This document shows positions 23,850 to 34,142 of a stretch of 64,000 nt of DNA, piece after piece. The notes under the pieces are model-generated. The model had not been told where the DNA came from. It searched no databases and saw only the letters and a program-made list of their open reading frames with translations. Source of the stretch: Zea mays (lineage: Eukaryota; Streptophyta; Magnoliopsida; Poales; Poaceae); assembly GCF_902167145.1 (NCBI RefSeq), contig NC_050097.1:111509982-111573981 (forward strand). The letters run 5' to 3'. Each line of letters begins with the position of its first letter. The stretch's first letter is position 1. The position numbers and the translations under genes are program-made.

Positions 23850-26800
23850 GTGTTTCCGAAGATGTCTGAAGCTGCTAAGAAGGCTGCTGCTGAGATGAAG
23901 CTGAGTCTTGATGAAGAGAAGAACTTAGGATTTCTTATAGCGATGTCGAAGACCAACACAGAAAAAATCACCAAGGAGATTCTGGAAGGGCTGTCTGAAG
24001 ATACTGGTGACAGTGAAAGTTATGATGTGGACAGTGGTGGCGAAGACTCCGAAGATCGCCCCTGGCGACCAAGCCATTCAGTTTATGGTAAATCAACTAT
24101 CAAAGAGAATCATCTTGCTAACATGAGAGGAAGGTATTTCCGGGATTTGTCCGTTGTGAGGGCCGATGAAGGGGAGAAGACTTGTCCACACCCCGAAGAG
24201 AATGAAGTCGTAGTGTTCCGAAGCTTTTTGAAGGCTGGGCTGCGATTGCCCTTGAGCAGCTTCGTCGTGGAGGTGCTGAAGATTTTTGAAGTCTATCTTC
24301 ACCAACTTACCCCCGAGGCAATCATAAGGCTGAATATTTTCGTGTGGGCCGTGCGAAGCCAAGGTCTGAAGCCTGATGCAAAAAGTTTCTGCAATATGCA
24401 CGAATTATCATACGAGACAATACCTTGGGGTAAGGAACAGTATCACAATAACTTTGGCTGCTACAGTTTTGTTTCTCGGTCTGGGTCAAGCTGCCCCGTG
24501 CCAACTTTTCGGAAAAGATGGCCCAGCGGCTGGATGACAGAATGGTTCTATGTAAAAAATGATCTGAAAGCACGAGAAGATATCAAGGGTATAATTATGC
24601 GCCCTATTTGGCAAAGCTTCGGCCTTCGCAGGCCGAAGGTTGAAATGAATGAAGCTGCCGAAGAATGCCAGAGAGCCTTCGGCATTGTCTGCTCTTTTAT
24701 AGGAACAAGGGACTTAGTACAAGAGCACATCGCCTTCAGGGTGTGGCCGCTTGCAGAGAAATGGGAAATGCCACAAGAAACCATTAAAGAGGCCGACGAA
24801 GGTGGACTTATCAGGTTTAAGTACACTTTTAAGTTTGGAGACAAATTTATTGAGCCAGATGATGAGTGGTTGAAAAGCATTGATAATTTAAGTGATGAGC
24901 TGCTTGGGACCTACTCGAAGGCCGAAGATACTGCAATGTCAGCAGCCTTCGGAGGCCGAAAAAAGAAGAGGCTGAATCGGGTATTTGATGCCATCGGGTT
25001 TGTCTACCCTGACTATTGCTATCCCACCCGAAGGCAGAAAAGAAAAAACACAACCTCTGCAAAAGAAGAAACTGCAGCTGCTCCTAGCGAGCCAGAACCG
25101 AAAAGGAAGAAGATAAAGGTTCTTACGCATCGGCCGCGCTATATTGAACCAGCTTTGGTGCCTGAGTTTACCGGAGAAACTTCTTCGGCCACCGAAGCTA
25201 AAAAACCAGCCGAGCCAACTTTGCTGCCAGAAGTTGCAGAAACGGCCGAAGTGCCAATAAAGACAAAATTGGAGCAATCAAAGATTTTGTTACCAGAAAC
25301 GAAAGAGAAGGCCGAAGCGCCATTCACAGAAAAAATGGAAGAGATAAAGGAAACAACTGAGGGCTCCAAAACATCAGAAGTTTTGAGTCCTACAGCAATC
25401 ATTGGGACAGCAAAAAATGAAAAAGTGCCAGCCGTAACTCCGAAGAGAAAGAGAATGGCTAATGTGCTAGATGTACTAGAAACGATCAAATCTTTGAGCA
25501 CACCTCCGAAGAAGGCTGCTGTTACTCCTGAAACAACAATTGAAACTTCTGGTTCTAAAATTCCAGAGCAAGGGGCTGAAGCCGAAGCTGGGCCCTCAGA
25601 GCCCGCAAAGGGAAAACCCTTGGAAAATGAGGCAGAAAAAATATCAAAGCCAACTTTTGTTGAAGAAACCGATGTTGTTGCCCCCGAAGCATCCCCCAAA
25701 ATTCGTGATTATATTTTCCGTCATGCTTCGGGGAAAAAATTAACAGAAAAAGAAGAACAAGAGGCCCAGCACTATGCCCAAAAACTGAAGTATCCAAAGG
25801 GAGCGCTAATATTTAATGGCAGTGGAGAAGAAGACTTCTTGTATTGTCTTCCCGACAGCAAGGAGATTTCTGTCTGCCGGGAGATGAGCAAGAGCTTCGG
25901 ATTCCCGACTTTAGAAGACGGGCTCTCGGTGCTGTCGAAGAACGATCTGGCCGACAGCCTGGCTTACAATAGTTTAAAGGTGCGACAAATGAAATTTTTG
26001 TATTTTTCGTTGAGTCCTAAATTTTTCGTTTGTTAAAACTTATTGACACACACATATTTCTTTTTGCAGGGCCTGATACTTAGCAATGCCCTCAGGGCAC
26101 AGAAAGATGCTGAAGACGAAAGTTGTACTATAGCCCTGAGCAACCTTCGTTCCGAAGTAATTGAACTGAGGAACGAAGGTCTCGAAAAAGACAAAATATT
26201 ATACTCATTGATAAATAAAATAAAGGAGGACGAAGCTGCTTTTAAAAGTCAAGCTGAAGCTCAAAAACGCGAAATTGAAGACCTTCGGAAACAACTGGCC
26301 AGAGCCAAGGAAGAACGCATACTTGAAGAAACAAAGCGTGAACTCAGCGATCAATGGGCAGATCACCTAGAAGTGACTGTTGAAGAGCTTCGTTCGTCCA
26401 AAAAGAGATGCTACAATAAATCTATAGATTGTGTTAAGAAATTAAAGGCTAGCTTCGCCAAGGTTGGCGCGTTCTCAAGTGAGGAAAACTTTTCGAGAGG
26501 CAATCCCGAAGGTGCCATCGAATGGATTGGCCACGAAGCTGAAGCCTTCGAAGAAATCTTAAATAGCCGAGGAGATATATGTGCCTTCTCTGGCGCCAGA
26601 GGGATTGCTACTATCTTAGAGAAGAAGGGCTGTGAACATGTAAAAATTTTAGCACAGTCCGAAGCTGCCTTGTCCTTTGAAGATACAAAAGATCCTTCGG
26701 CCGAAGCTAGCATAATTGGTGGAAAATTTTTTACCGATATCTGGGATAATGGTGGCCGAGAAATGGCCGGAGAAATTATTCGAAGAAGTGAGAAGGGCAT

Positions 26801-27094
26801 TCACGATGCTAGAGAAGTAGCCGAGGCTGCTGACAAGAGCACAGAGGCCGAAGGTTCATTAGGTACTAAATAATAGTTTTTATCGTGTTGTAACCTTTAG
26901 GCTTTAAGATTTGTTTGCGATTTTGTAATAGCAATGTAGCCGTGTCCTGTCCTTCCTCAGATCCTACTGAAGTATCTCCGGGTGCTCGGCCTAGGGGTGA
27001 TGATGAAATTAAAAAGATGGCTGAAGCTATTATGGATGAAGTTGTCGATCGACTGTTGAACGAAGCCGCAGAAGTGGTACTTAGGGAGGACTAA
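23850..27094 (+). CDS. Antisense three-exon gene of the Grande-like element (putative gypsy-type transposon protein)
   Basis: The gene runs opposite to gag. Exon 1 (23850-25979) starts at ATG 23850 or, with better context, 23862. Exon 2 (26070-26853) and exon 3 (26961-27094, ending TAA) are joined by GT-AG introns of 90 and 107 bp; phases 0 and 1 agree and the frame stays open for about 1,015 codons. Residues of about 120-330 contain FVVEVLKIFEVYLHQLTPEA, NNFGCYSF and WMTEWFYVK, the domain found in plant 'putative gypsy type transposon' proteins. Residues 400-620 are Lys/Glu/Pro-rich and probably disordered, with basic clusters (KRKKIK) that could be nuclear signals. Exon 2 is strongly coiled-coil. 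No catalytic motif is visible and the role is unknown. A TATA box lies at 23712. Confidence 0.82.
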
Positions 27095-28030
27095 ATGCTA
27101 TTGTAAAAACATTTTAAATGTAACATGTGTAATATCTTGTAATCCTGTATGTAATATATTTGTCTTATTTTTCTTTATGGTTCAATTCTTTACGATGCAT
27201 GAAACTTTACATACGTACCGTTTTTGAGTCTGGCGAAAAAACACCTTCCCTTCTTTTCATGCTTCGTGAAGAAGTATTACCATTTATCACAACAATATCC
27301 GAAGTATCCCGAAAAGTGTTGAAGCTTCGTAGAATCATTCCTCAAGGCTATACTTCAGAGATCAATATTGTTTCTCCTTGTGACTTGGCATGATTTGCTC
27401 CTTTTTCAAAGCGTTTTCCCGAAGATTGATATCATATCTCTTTCTTATGCCACATGCAGTATGATGTATGATGCTTATGTTATGCAAAATGATGTGATGA
27501 TGTTATGCTATGTAAAGTGGTATTCCGAAGGTACACGCATATCTGCGCGATAAAACACAATCTTTTTTGCGAACCAGCGTTAACTTTTTGCTATAAGCCT
27601 CCCTTAGGAGCTTCTTCGCCTTTTACTTCAGCGGAATCAGCGTTGACTTTTCGCTGTAAGCTCTGCATTCCCTTAGGAACGTCTTTGGAGCTTCTTCGCC
27701 TTTTACTTAGGCGGTATCAGCGTTGACTTTTCGCTGTATGCTCTGCATTCCTTTTGGAACGACTTTGGAGCAGAAAACTTACACTGCGTTCCCTTCGGAA
27801 CGACTTTTTGTGACTTCATCAAACTTACTATGCGTTCCTTAGAACGACTTTTTTGTTGCTTCGAAGAATTGTCGATAGTCCGAAGGTCCTTTTTATTATC
27901 ACAAGCCTGTGAAGAAAACATATTTTTCTTGTAGGAATCAACGAAACTAATTACATGAAACCTAATCAATGTCCTTTATTACAGAAAATAAAACTGAATG
28001 AAAAAGATTGCTATTAAGGTAGGATATTTG
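27095..28030. repeat. Inter-gene region of the Grande-like element with degenerate tandem repeats
   Basis: This region lies between the convergent antisense gene and gag. From about 27580 to 27850, units containing CAGCGTTGACTTTTCGCTGTA and GCATTCCCTTAGGAACG, plus GGAGCTTCTTCGCCTTTTAC, repeat two to four times with a spacing of about 100 bp. The region is where pol would be in a complete element. I see no coding sequence here. Confidence 0.7.
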
Positions 28031-29548
28031 TCAATAGATGTGCTTTGATTCTGGCACAGTGCTGTTGACCGTGCGAGCTTCGGACTGTTCTCTGAAGTCC
28101 CTTTGTTGCGGAGCGTATTGGCTCCCTTCTGGCTGCTGGCCTTGCTGCAACGGAGGTGGAGGCGGAGGCTGTTGCCAGGAAGCTTGAGGCTGACTCGCCG
28201 AAGCAACAGAGACTGCAGGATGGTTGCCCACATATTCTGGGATGTAGGGCGAATGATACGAAGCTGTGTGCATAACCTGCTTCGGCTGAGCTTGTTGTGC
28301 TGCTGCTTCAGCTATTTCCTTTTGCTTCTGAATAGTGACATGGCACATCCTGGTAGTATGGCCTTTGTTCTCACCGCAGAATAAGCAAAAGATTCTTCTC
28401 GGTTGATCGCCGAATCTTCCTCCGAAGCCCCTGGCGCCTCTGCCTCTTGGAGCTGGAGGTCGGAAGGAACTTTGTTGTTGCCCTGAAGCCTGTGAGGAGT
28501 ATTGTGGCCTTTGGTGCTGACTCCCTTTATCATCATTCTGAGTGGAATTGTGAATTGACCTGACATGCCTCGGGTAAAACCTTCCTCCGAAGCCCCTGGT
28601 CATTTCAGAAAACCTGAAAGCCTCCTCCCTTCTTTGACGAAAATCATTGTCAGCTCGAATGTATTCGTCCATCTTCTGGAGCAGCTTTTCCAGCGTTTGT
28701 GGTGGCTTCCTGGCAAAATACTGTGCTGACGGCCCTGGCCGAAGCCCCTTGATCATAGCCTCAATGACAATCTCATTGGGCACTGTTGGCGCCTGTGCCC
28801 TCAATCGTAGAAACCTTCGGACATATGCCTGAAGGTACTCTTCATGGTCCTGAGTGCATTGGAAGAGAGCCTGAGCAGTGACCGGCTTCGTCTGAAACCC
28901 TTGAAAGCTAGTTAACAGCAAATCCTTCAGCTTCTGCCATGAAGTGATCGTTCCTGGTCGAAGGGAGGAATACCAGGTTTGAGCAACGCTTCTGACAGCC
29001 ATAACGAAAGATTTGGCCATGACTGAAGCATTGCCCCCGTACGAAGACACTGTTGCTTCGTAGCTCATCAAAAACTGCTTCGGGTCTGAGTGGCCATCAA
29101 ATACGGGGAGCTGAGGCGGCTTGTAGGACGGGGGCCAAGGTGTAGCCTGCAGCTCAGCGGACAGGGGAGAAGCATCATCAAAAACAAAATTCCCATGATG
29201 GAAATTGTCATACCAGTCATCTTCGTTGGGAAAACCCTCCTGATGAAGATCTTGATGCTGAGGCCTTCGGTGTTGCTCATCCTGAGCAAGATGGCGAACT
29301 TCTTCAGAGGCTTCGTCTATCTGCCTCTGCAGTTCAGCTAACCTGGCCATCTTCTCCTTCTTGCGTTGAACCTGCTGCTGAAGGATTTCCAGATTTTGAA
29401 TCTCCTGATCTAGATCATCCTCCGGAGGTGTTGGACTGGTAGCCTTCCTCTTCTGGCTTCGTGCCTCTCTAAGAGAAAGGACATCTTGATTGGGGTCCAA
29501 CGGCTGCAGCGTGCCAGCCCCTGGTGCTGAAGTCTTCTTCGGCGGCAT
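28031..29548 (-). CDS. gag protein of the Grande-like element
   Basis: An uninterrupted 505-codon frame starting at ATG 29548, 76 nt after the LTR. The N-terminal 90 residues are polar with a Glu/Lys coiled-coil. Residues of about 145-270 are a retrotransposon gag (capsid-like) domain with LPVFDGHSDPKQFLMSYE, AQTWYSSLRPGTITSWQ and LRPGPSAQYFARKPP. An Arg/Gly-rich linker follows, then a zinc knuckle CLFCGENKGHTTRMC, and a Gln/Pro-rich tail. The knuckle spacing is CX2CX5HX4C, one residue longer than usual. There is no protease or pol fused to it. It should package RNA into particles only if pol is supplied in trans. Confidence 0.9.
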   Translation of the reverse strand: MPPKKTSAPGAGTLQPLDPNQDVLSLREARSQKRKATSPTPPEDDLDQEIQNLEILQQQVQRKKEKMARLAELQRQIDEASEEVRHLAQDEQHRRPQHQDLHQEGFPNEDDWYDNFHHGNFVFDDASPLSAELQATPWPPSYKPPQLPVFDGHSDPKQFLMSYEATVSSYGGNASVMAKSFVMAVRSVAQTWYSSLRPGTITSWQKLKDLLLTSFQGFQTKPVTAQALFQCTQDHEEYLQAYVRRFLRLRAQAPTVPNEIVIEAMIKGLRPGPSAQYFARKPPQTLEKLLQKMDEYIRADNDFRQRREEAFRFSEMTRGFGGRFYPRHVRSIHNSTQNDDKGSQHQRPQYSSQASGQQQSSFRPPAPRGRGARGFGGRFGDQPRRIFCLFCGENKGHTTRMCHVTIQKQKEIAEAAAQQAQPKQVMHTASYHSPYIPEYVGNHPAVSVASASQPQASWQQPPPPPPLQQGQQPEGSQYAPQQRDFREQSEARTVNSTVPESKHIY

Positions 29549-29605
29549 GACGAAGGTGATGCTTGCTGAAGGTGTTGAAGAAGCTCAAGAAATGGAAGTG
29601 AGTTC

Positions 29606-29623
29606 ACCGGAGGTGGGCGCCAA
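29606..29623 (-). other. Primer-binding site of the Grande-like element
   Basis: Immediately after the LTR on the minus strand is TTGGCGCCCACCTCC, the position and GGCGCC-type sequence of a tRNA primer site in Tat-lineage elements. The exact tRNA was not determined. Confidence 0.65.
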
Positions 29624-30288
29624 TGTTGGGGACTTGTTCTCAAATGCTATGAGTTAAGAACAAGGCAACACAGAAAATGTTAAACAATAAAGTCCTTCGT
29701 CCTTCGAAGCATTATTTCCCTTAGGATATAACGATCTCCGGACGAAGGTCATGAAGGACGAACCTTCATCATCACAGTATATATTAATGAAAGACGAAAC
29801 ATATGAAACATAAAAGATAGCACGAATAATTATATAACATCATTCATTTAACTTTTTTATATCATCATAGAGAAATAGAGACAATATCGAATTATAAATG
29901 TACCTTCGGCTTGGAAGGAGATGAAAATACAAGTGTGACGCAAAAGCAAATGCCAAGTCAACGTGAACAGTACGGGGATACTGTTCACCTATTTATAGAC
30001 ACGGGACACAGCCCTTACAAAATTACATTCATGCCCTTTACATTTGATAATAACTCTATAGTAGTCTATCGAGGTCTGAATAGCCTTTTCATCTTTAAGT
30101 CGGTTCCACTCTTTGCTGTTACGCCGAAGCTTTCCTGCTCGACACCTTCGGCTCTGTATCAAGCTTCGTATTATTCCGGTCTACTGCAATGCCGACTTTA
30201 GTCCGAGGGTACCTGTTCACACATTGTACTACAGAAATACTGTTAAATCCTGTTTTTGAGGACCTTCGGACGCCGAAGGTCCCCAACA
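29624..30288 (-). repeat. Grande-like LTR (5' LTR in element sense)
   Basis: 665 bp, mirror-flanked by GTGCT at 30289-30293. On the minus strand a CTATAAAT box at about 29998-29991 could be the LTR promoter, some 450 bp upstream of gag. Confidence 0.92.
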
Positions 30289-30508
30289 GTGCTCTTACAT
30301 ATGTTAGGACATTGCAGGTTATCAAGTTCTTTAACCAGTATTTGTGGGCAACTGTTCAAAAAGGTGACTCTAAATCTGTATAAGTGCTCTTACAGTTGCG
30401 TGTTCCATATCTTGATCACGTTCTTTAACCAGTTTCCAGTCTTCAGTTCTGTGGGAAGGACTATACTGCTACAACCAAAAAGAAAAACAAAAAAAATTGT
30501 AAATTACC

Positions 30509-30748
30509 TTCGGATTTCGATTGTGGATCCGCGGCGAGGGTGGCGACAATGCCAGGGCGCCCGAGTATGTGTGAGGCCGGGACGCCGTGGTCTGGCTAAG
30601 GAGGATCTCCGACGGCTTAGATTGTGACTGCAAGAGGCTGGAGGGGGTGCTTGGGATGATCCCTGGGGCCAAGAGAATGGTGATGGGGCACACAATTCAG
30701 ACAGTGGGGATCAATGCAGTGTGTAGCGCACAATTTAGACAGTGTTGA
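30509..30748 (+). pseudogene. Captured Shewanella-like protein phosphatase exon (right arm)
   Basis: The plus-strand frame gives GRDAVVWLRRISDGLDCDC, then LEGVLGMIPGAKRMVMGHT and QTVGINAVC, ending in TGA at 30746-30748. This is the C-terminal part of a calcineurin-like metallophosphoesterase of the plant SLP group; the GHT motif supplies metal ligands in the parent. A TGA also lies upstream, just before GRDAVVW. The 5' limit of the captured piece is uncertain. It differs from the left-arm copy by a few bases. Confidence 0.75.
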
Positions 30749-31328
30749 GTCCGTGGTCTTCTCGTAGTGACCATGGCAACACTTACTGACAAGTTGATGA
30801 AGTTGAGGGAATTTATGTCAAGATAGAGAGTTGTTGAGGTAGTTCTGAAATGGAGGTAATGGTCATTATCTCCCCATTCTCCATATTTATTGTTCAATGT
30901 CACACTACCAATGCTGATTGATGTGTAGAAGTTGAGATGTGCAAATTTCTGCAGTTGTTTTAGTTGAAACATACTGCATAACCTTGTCAGACATGATCAC
31001 ATATGAAATTCTGCTAATCCAGCCTAAAATATGTTTCCTGAAACATGATTGCTTTTCCAGTGCGCCTGCAACGTGTGTGAGGGTGATAGGCTGTTAAGCA
31101 TTTTTTGTGCTAATAGATAGTACTATAGTAACTGTGTGCAATTGTAGTTTTCTGTATTGGTTAAATTTATTAGACGTACATTGCTGGTTCTCGCTTGTCA
31201 AAGTAAAGTTTTCCTGGGGCTTATGAAGTGTGATGATTAGATCAAATTCTGTATCAGTAGAGTCCTTGTGTATTTCCTTTGCGCAAACTGCTTTGTACTA
31301 GTACTGAACTACTTCATATTGTTTGCAG

Positions 31329-31474
31329 GTATGTCCTAGTGTATTTCTCAATTCTCTTCATAAGATTTCGCGCTGGGATTGTCACTAGAGAAATGTTAGC
31401 GCTTCCGAAGCCACAGTTCATGCTAATTGGTTTACTGGAAGCGCTAGGTGCTGCTTCAGGCATGGCTGCTGCTG
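31329..31474 (+). pseudogene. CLT: Captured CRT-like transporter (CLT) exon (right arm)
   Basis: An exon of 146 nt between TTTGCAG and GTAATC, uninterrupted, with RFRAGIVTREMLALPKPQFM and IGLLEALGAASGMAAA. It matches plant CLT plastid-envelope thiol transporters. If spliced to the next captured exon (31600) the frame would shift, so it cannot be fused productively with STR1. Confidence 0.85.
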
Positions 31475-31599
31475 GTAATCAATGATGTTCCTGTTTCGCC
31501 ATTAGAAACTCATTGTTTAAGTTTGTGATTTATAGCAGGTTCAGTAGTTGTAACCATGGTTTAATATCAATTATACATAATCTTAATATGTTTCTCGAG

Positions 31600-33066
31600 G
31601 TTGGTCCAACCACATTTGAAGCAAAGTTGTAGCCTCATCTTCTTTGGAGTCTTGATCAGGTCAGTGCTTAAGTGTCCCAAACCTGCTTGTTGTTTTCTTC
31701 ATGACTCACTGGATTCTTTCTGCATATTTCGTAGCAACTAATAGATGATTTTCTCAGGTGAAAGAGAACATCAAGACCCAGACACATCAACTTATAGATG
31801 CTCGATCAAAACCTAGGTATGTTACTCATATTTTAATTATGATGAAGTCTATAAGTACATCGTACATGCATGCAGCATATACTATATACTGCCTCTGCCT
31901 GTATCTGTAAGATTCTGCTTAATATTGATGGTGGTTTTCTGAAGGCTACATGCATTTGGTAGTTTCTATGACTACTTGAAAGTATGTTCTTCTCTCTTTT
32001 CTTTTGAGAGGCACAACAGTTTTTAAAGTCGTTGTAATGAAATAATTCCTCATCGTGCAGCCGCTCAGTGCACTGTAAGCGAACTAGCCCTAAGTGGTTT
32101 GCATTCAGGACAAATACTGATATAACTTATGTTTTAGATATTTTGGTCACCTAAGCTTTTTTGTATTGAAGTATCTTTTGATTTTACCAGCACACACTTT
32201 GTGACACTAATAGTACAATAATGTATAGATATGTTTTGGCAGTCCAAGTTTTGTACTTGTTACTTTGCGCAACTGTCTTGTATTTTCAGATTAACTGATT
32301 TGAAACTTTTATTCAGATTTGATGGTGCAGTTCCCGAGCCACGAAATGGGATTAGAAGTGGGCATGTGCCTGGGAGCAAATGTGTTCCGTTTCCTCAGGT
32401 GAAAACTCTCTACTTTTCCATACTTCTATCAGTTCTTTTTTGCATTTGGATGTTTCTTCCCATGTTTGCGGTGGATGGTAAAGGATACTTATCTTATAAA
32501 GTTCATAGTTGGATGTCAAATTTCAACATATGATACTATGCACTTTTAGTGCCATATTTTTTTTCATCCATCCTTCCATTTTGATGTGGTAAAAAATCTA
32601 AATGTTGTGTAGTAGATATTGTCTTACCCTGTATGTCTGAGTTTTTTTGGATACATCAGTTGTCAATCCAAGTTGTACACGAGTTAATGGTATGCTAGGT
32701 TTTGGTTGATGGGATGATAGAAGAATGTTGCCGTACTAAGAGATCTTGTTGTTGGTAAATGCACTTGTAATGAGGGCAATTCTTCCTTATACCGCGATAC
32801 TTCATGTACCATGATAGGATGGAGAATTGGATGTTCTATCTAGAAGTTTATATGTCACCATCTGATTTTGTCCATGTTTTTTACAGTAAATACAGCAGGG
32901 AGGCCCCCAAGAATTTTTGTCCATACTGAGTATTGCCACAGATGGTTTTGTATCTCTGGAAGTATTATTTATTATTGCATATTTGTACTTGCCTTTCTTC
33001 AGGTTCTTGACAGCTCACAAAAGCTATTGCCTCCAGATGAGCTCCGTAAACGGTTTGAGCAAGAAG
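31600..33066 (+). pseudogene. STR1: Captured STR1-type sulfurtransferase exons (right arm)
   Basis: Four exons with GT-AG borders: 31600-31659 (GPTTFEAKL, TAG, PHLLWSLDQ), 31758-31816 (VKENIKTQTHQLIDARSKP), 32317-32398 (FDGAVPEPRNGIRSGHVPG, SKCVPFPQ) and 33003-33066 (VLDSSQKLLPPDELRKRFEQ). Exon phases agree throughout. They correspond to the inter-domain linker and start of rhodanese domain 2 of plant mercaptopyruvate sulfurtransferase. The catalytic cysteine loop of the next exon was not captured. A single TAG in the first exon is the only disablement. The last exon leaves one base (phase 1), which fits the WD40 exon at 33761. Confidence 0.87.
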
Positions 33067-33760
33067 GTAATATCATAATATTTCATCTATATTGGTTACA
33101 ACTTAAAAGTATCTTGTTAGTGCTCGATTATAGCATCCATTAGCCAGGTTTTATCATGTTTTGTTGGATGCTTCCTCCCAGTTCAAGAAGTGTTTTCTTT
33201 ACGCACTTTCAGTGGTAATATTATTTTTTGACACAACACTAATCTGGTCACCAAAATACCTAAAGATCTTCTCATACCTAGGTCAAATTTAGCATTCTCA
33301 TGAAATAGTGTACAAACAGTTATTCTCATACACTAATCATGCTTGTTGATGATACTAATACTGTCTGATATAACTAGTTGCTTTTTCTCTCTTTGGTAAG
33401 AATCTACAATTAAATTTGACATCCAATGGTTATATTTTTTTCCTTGTTCAATTACCACACATGCTGCCATCTGAAAAGGCATTTTCAGCTGTTGTATCTG
33501 CTCTTAGCGCTAGGGGATGCTCTTTGAAGTGGTTATTGACCAGTAAAAACTTACACAGTAGTTTGTTTGCGTTCTTACTAGATAGCCTAAATGCCGCACC
33601 AAGGAGTATAGATTAACATTGAATTACATATTGTATAGGTTGAGTTTTGATTTATAGAATTGTCTGTGTGCTAGTTGGTTCAAATATGTGAAGTTAGCAA
33701 GATTATTTCAAGGGAGGGCATGAAATCCTCATTTCAGAAAACATGTTCATTTGTTGCCAG

Positions 33761-33822
33761 GTGGGGAGGACTGCACAGTTCGCATTTGGAGCATCAAAAC
33801 AGGCGAGCTCTGGAGTGAATGA
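33761..33822 (+). pseudogene. Captured WD40-repeat exon (right arm)
   Basis: After TTGTTGCCAG the exon reads GGEDCTVRIWSIKTGELWSE and stops at TGA 33820-33822. It starts in the phase that completes the STR1 exon ending at 33066, so an in-frame STR1-WD40 chimera is possible. No polyadenylation signal was identified with confidence. The parent WD40 gene is unknown. Confidence 0.75.
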
Positions 33823-34142
33823 AGGACGTCGTCTTTGGAAGTCAGACATCACCTAGAGCTAGGGTGTCCATTCTTGACATGTTTCTCTTAGTGATATGTG
33901 GATACTGTCTAGCTAGGAACAGAGTCTTGAGGGATTGATGGACGCATGCATCTTCAATTCCTGTGTGTTGTATTACTACTGGTATAATCTCCAATTCTTG
34001 TGAACTTATGTATTTGGACTGTGAATTTGTGATATGAACATATATCCATGTGTTTGAAATCTGTATTGTATGTGATATTCTATGTTGCATGTGATATTAT
34101 GTTTGTCTAATTTTTCATTTCTGTAATTTTTATTTTTTTTCT

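Larger units (their letters stand above)
22890..30288 (-). mobile_element. Grande-like (Ty3/gypsy, Tat lineage) retrotransposon, pol-less, with antisense gene
   Basis: Two 665-bp LTRs (22890-23554 and 29624-30288) end in TGTTGGGGAC...GTCCCCAACA and are flanked by GTGCT on both sides (22885-22889 and 30289-30293). Sense direction is minus: the primer-binding site follows the LTR at 29623 and gag runs 29548-28031. The polypurine tract precedes the other LTR at 23566-23555. No protease, RT, RNase H or integrase is found; the gap between gag and the antisense gene is under 1 kb. On the plus strand is a three-exon gene resembling the antisense 'gene23' of maize Grande. The pol loss makes it dependent on other elements. 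It is inserted in the right CACTA arm. Confidence 0.88.

Noticed and set aside
25139..25699. 186-codon minus-strand open frame rich in Ser/Val
   Set aside because: It lies opposite the exon of the antisense gene and has the composition of a shadow frame; no family resemblance.
23850..26036. 728-codon open frame as an intact host gene
   Set aside because: It lies between the two LTRs of the Grande-like element and carries a transposon-associated domain, so it is an element gene.
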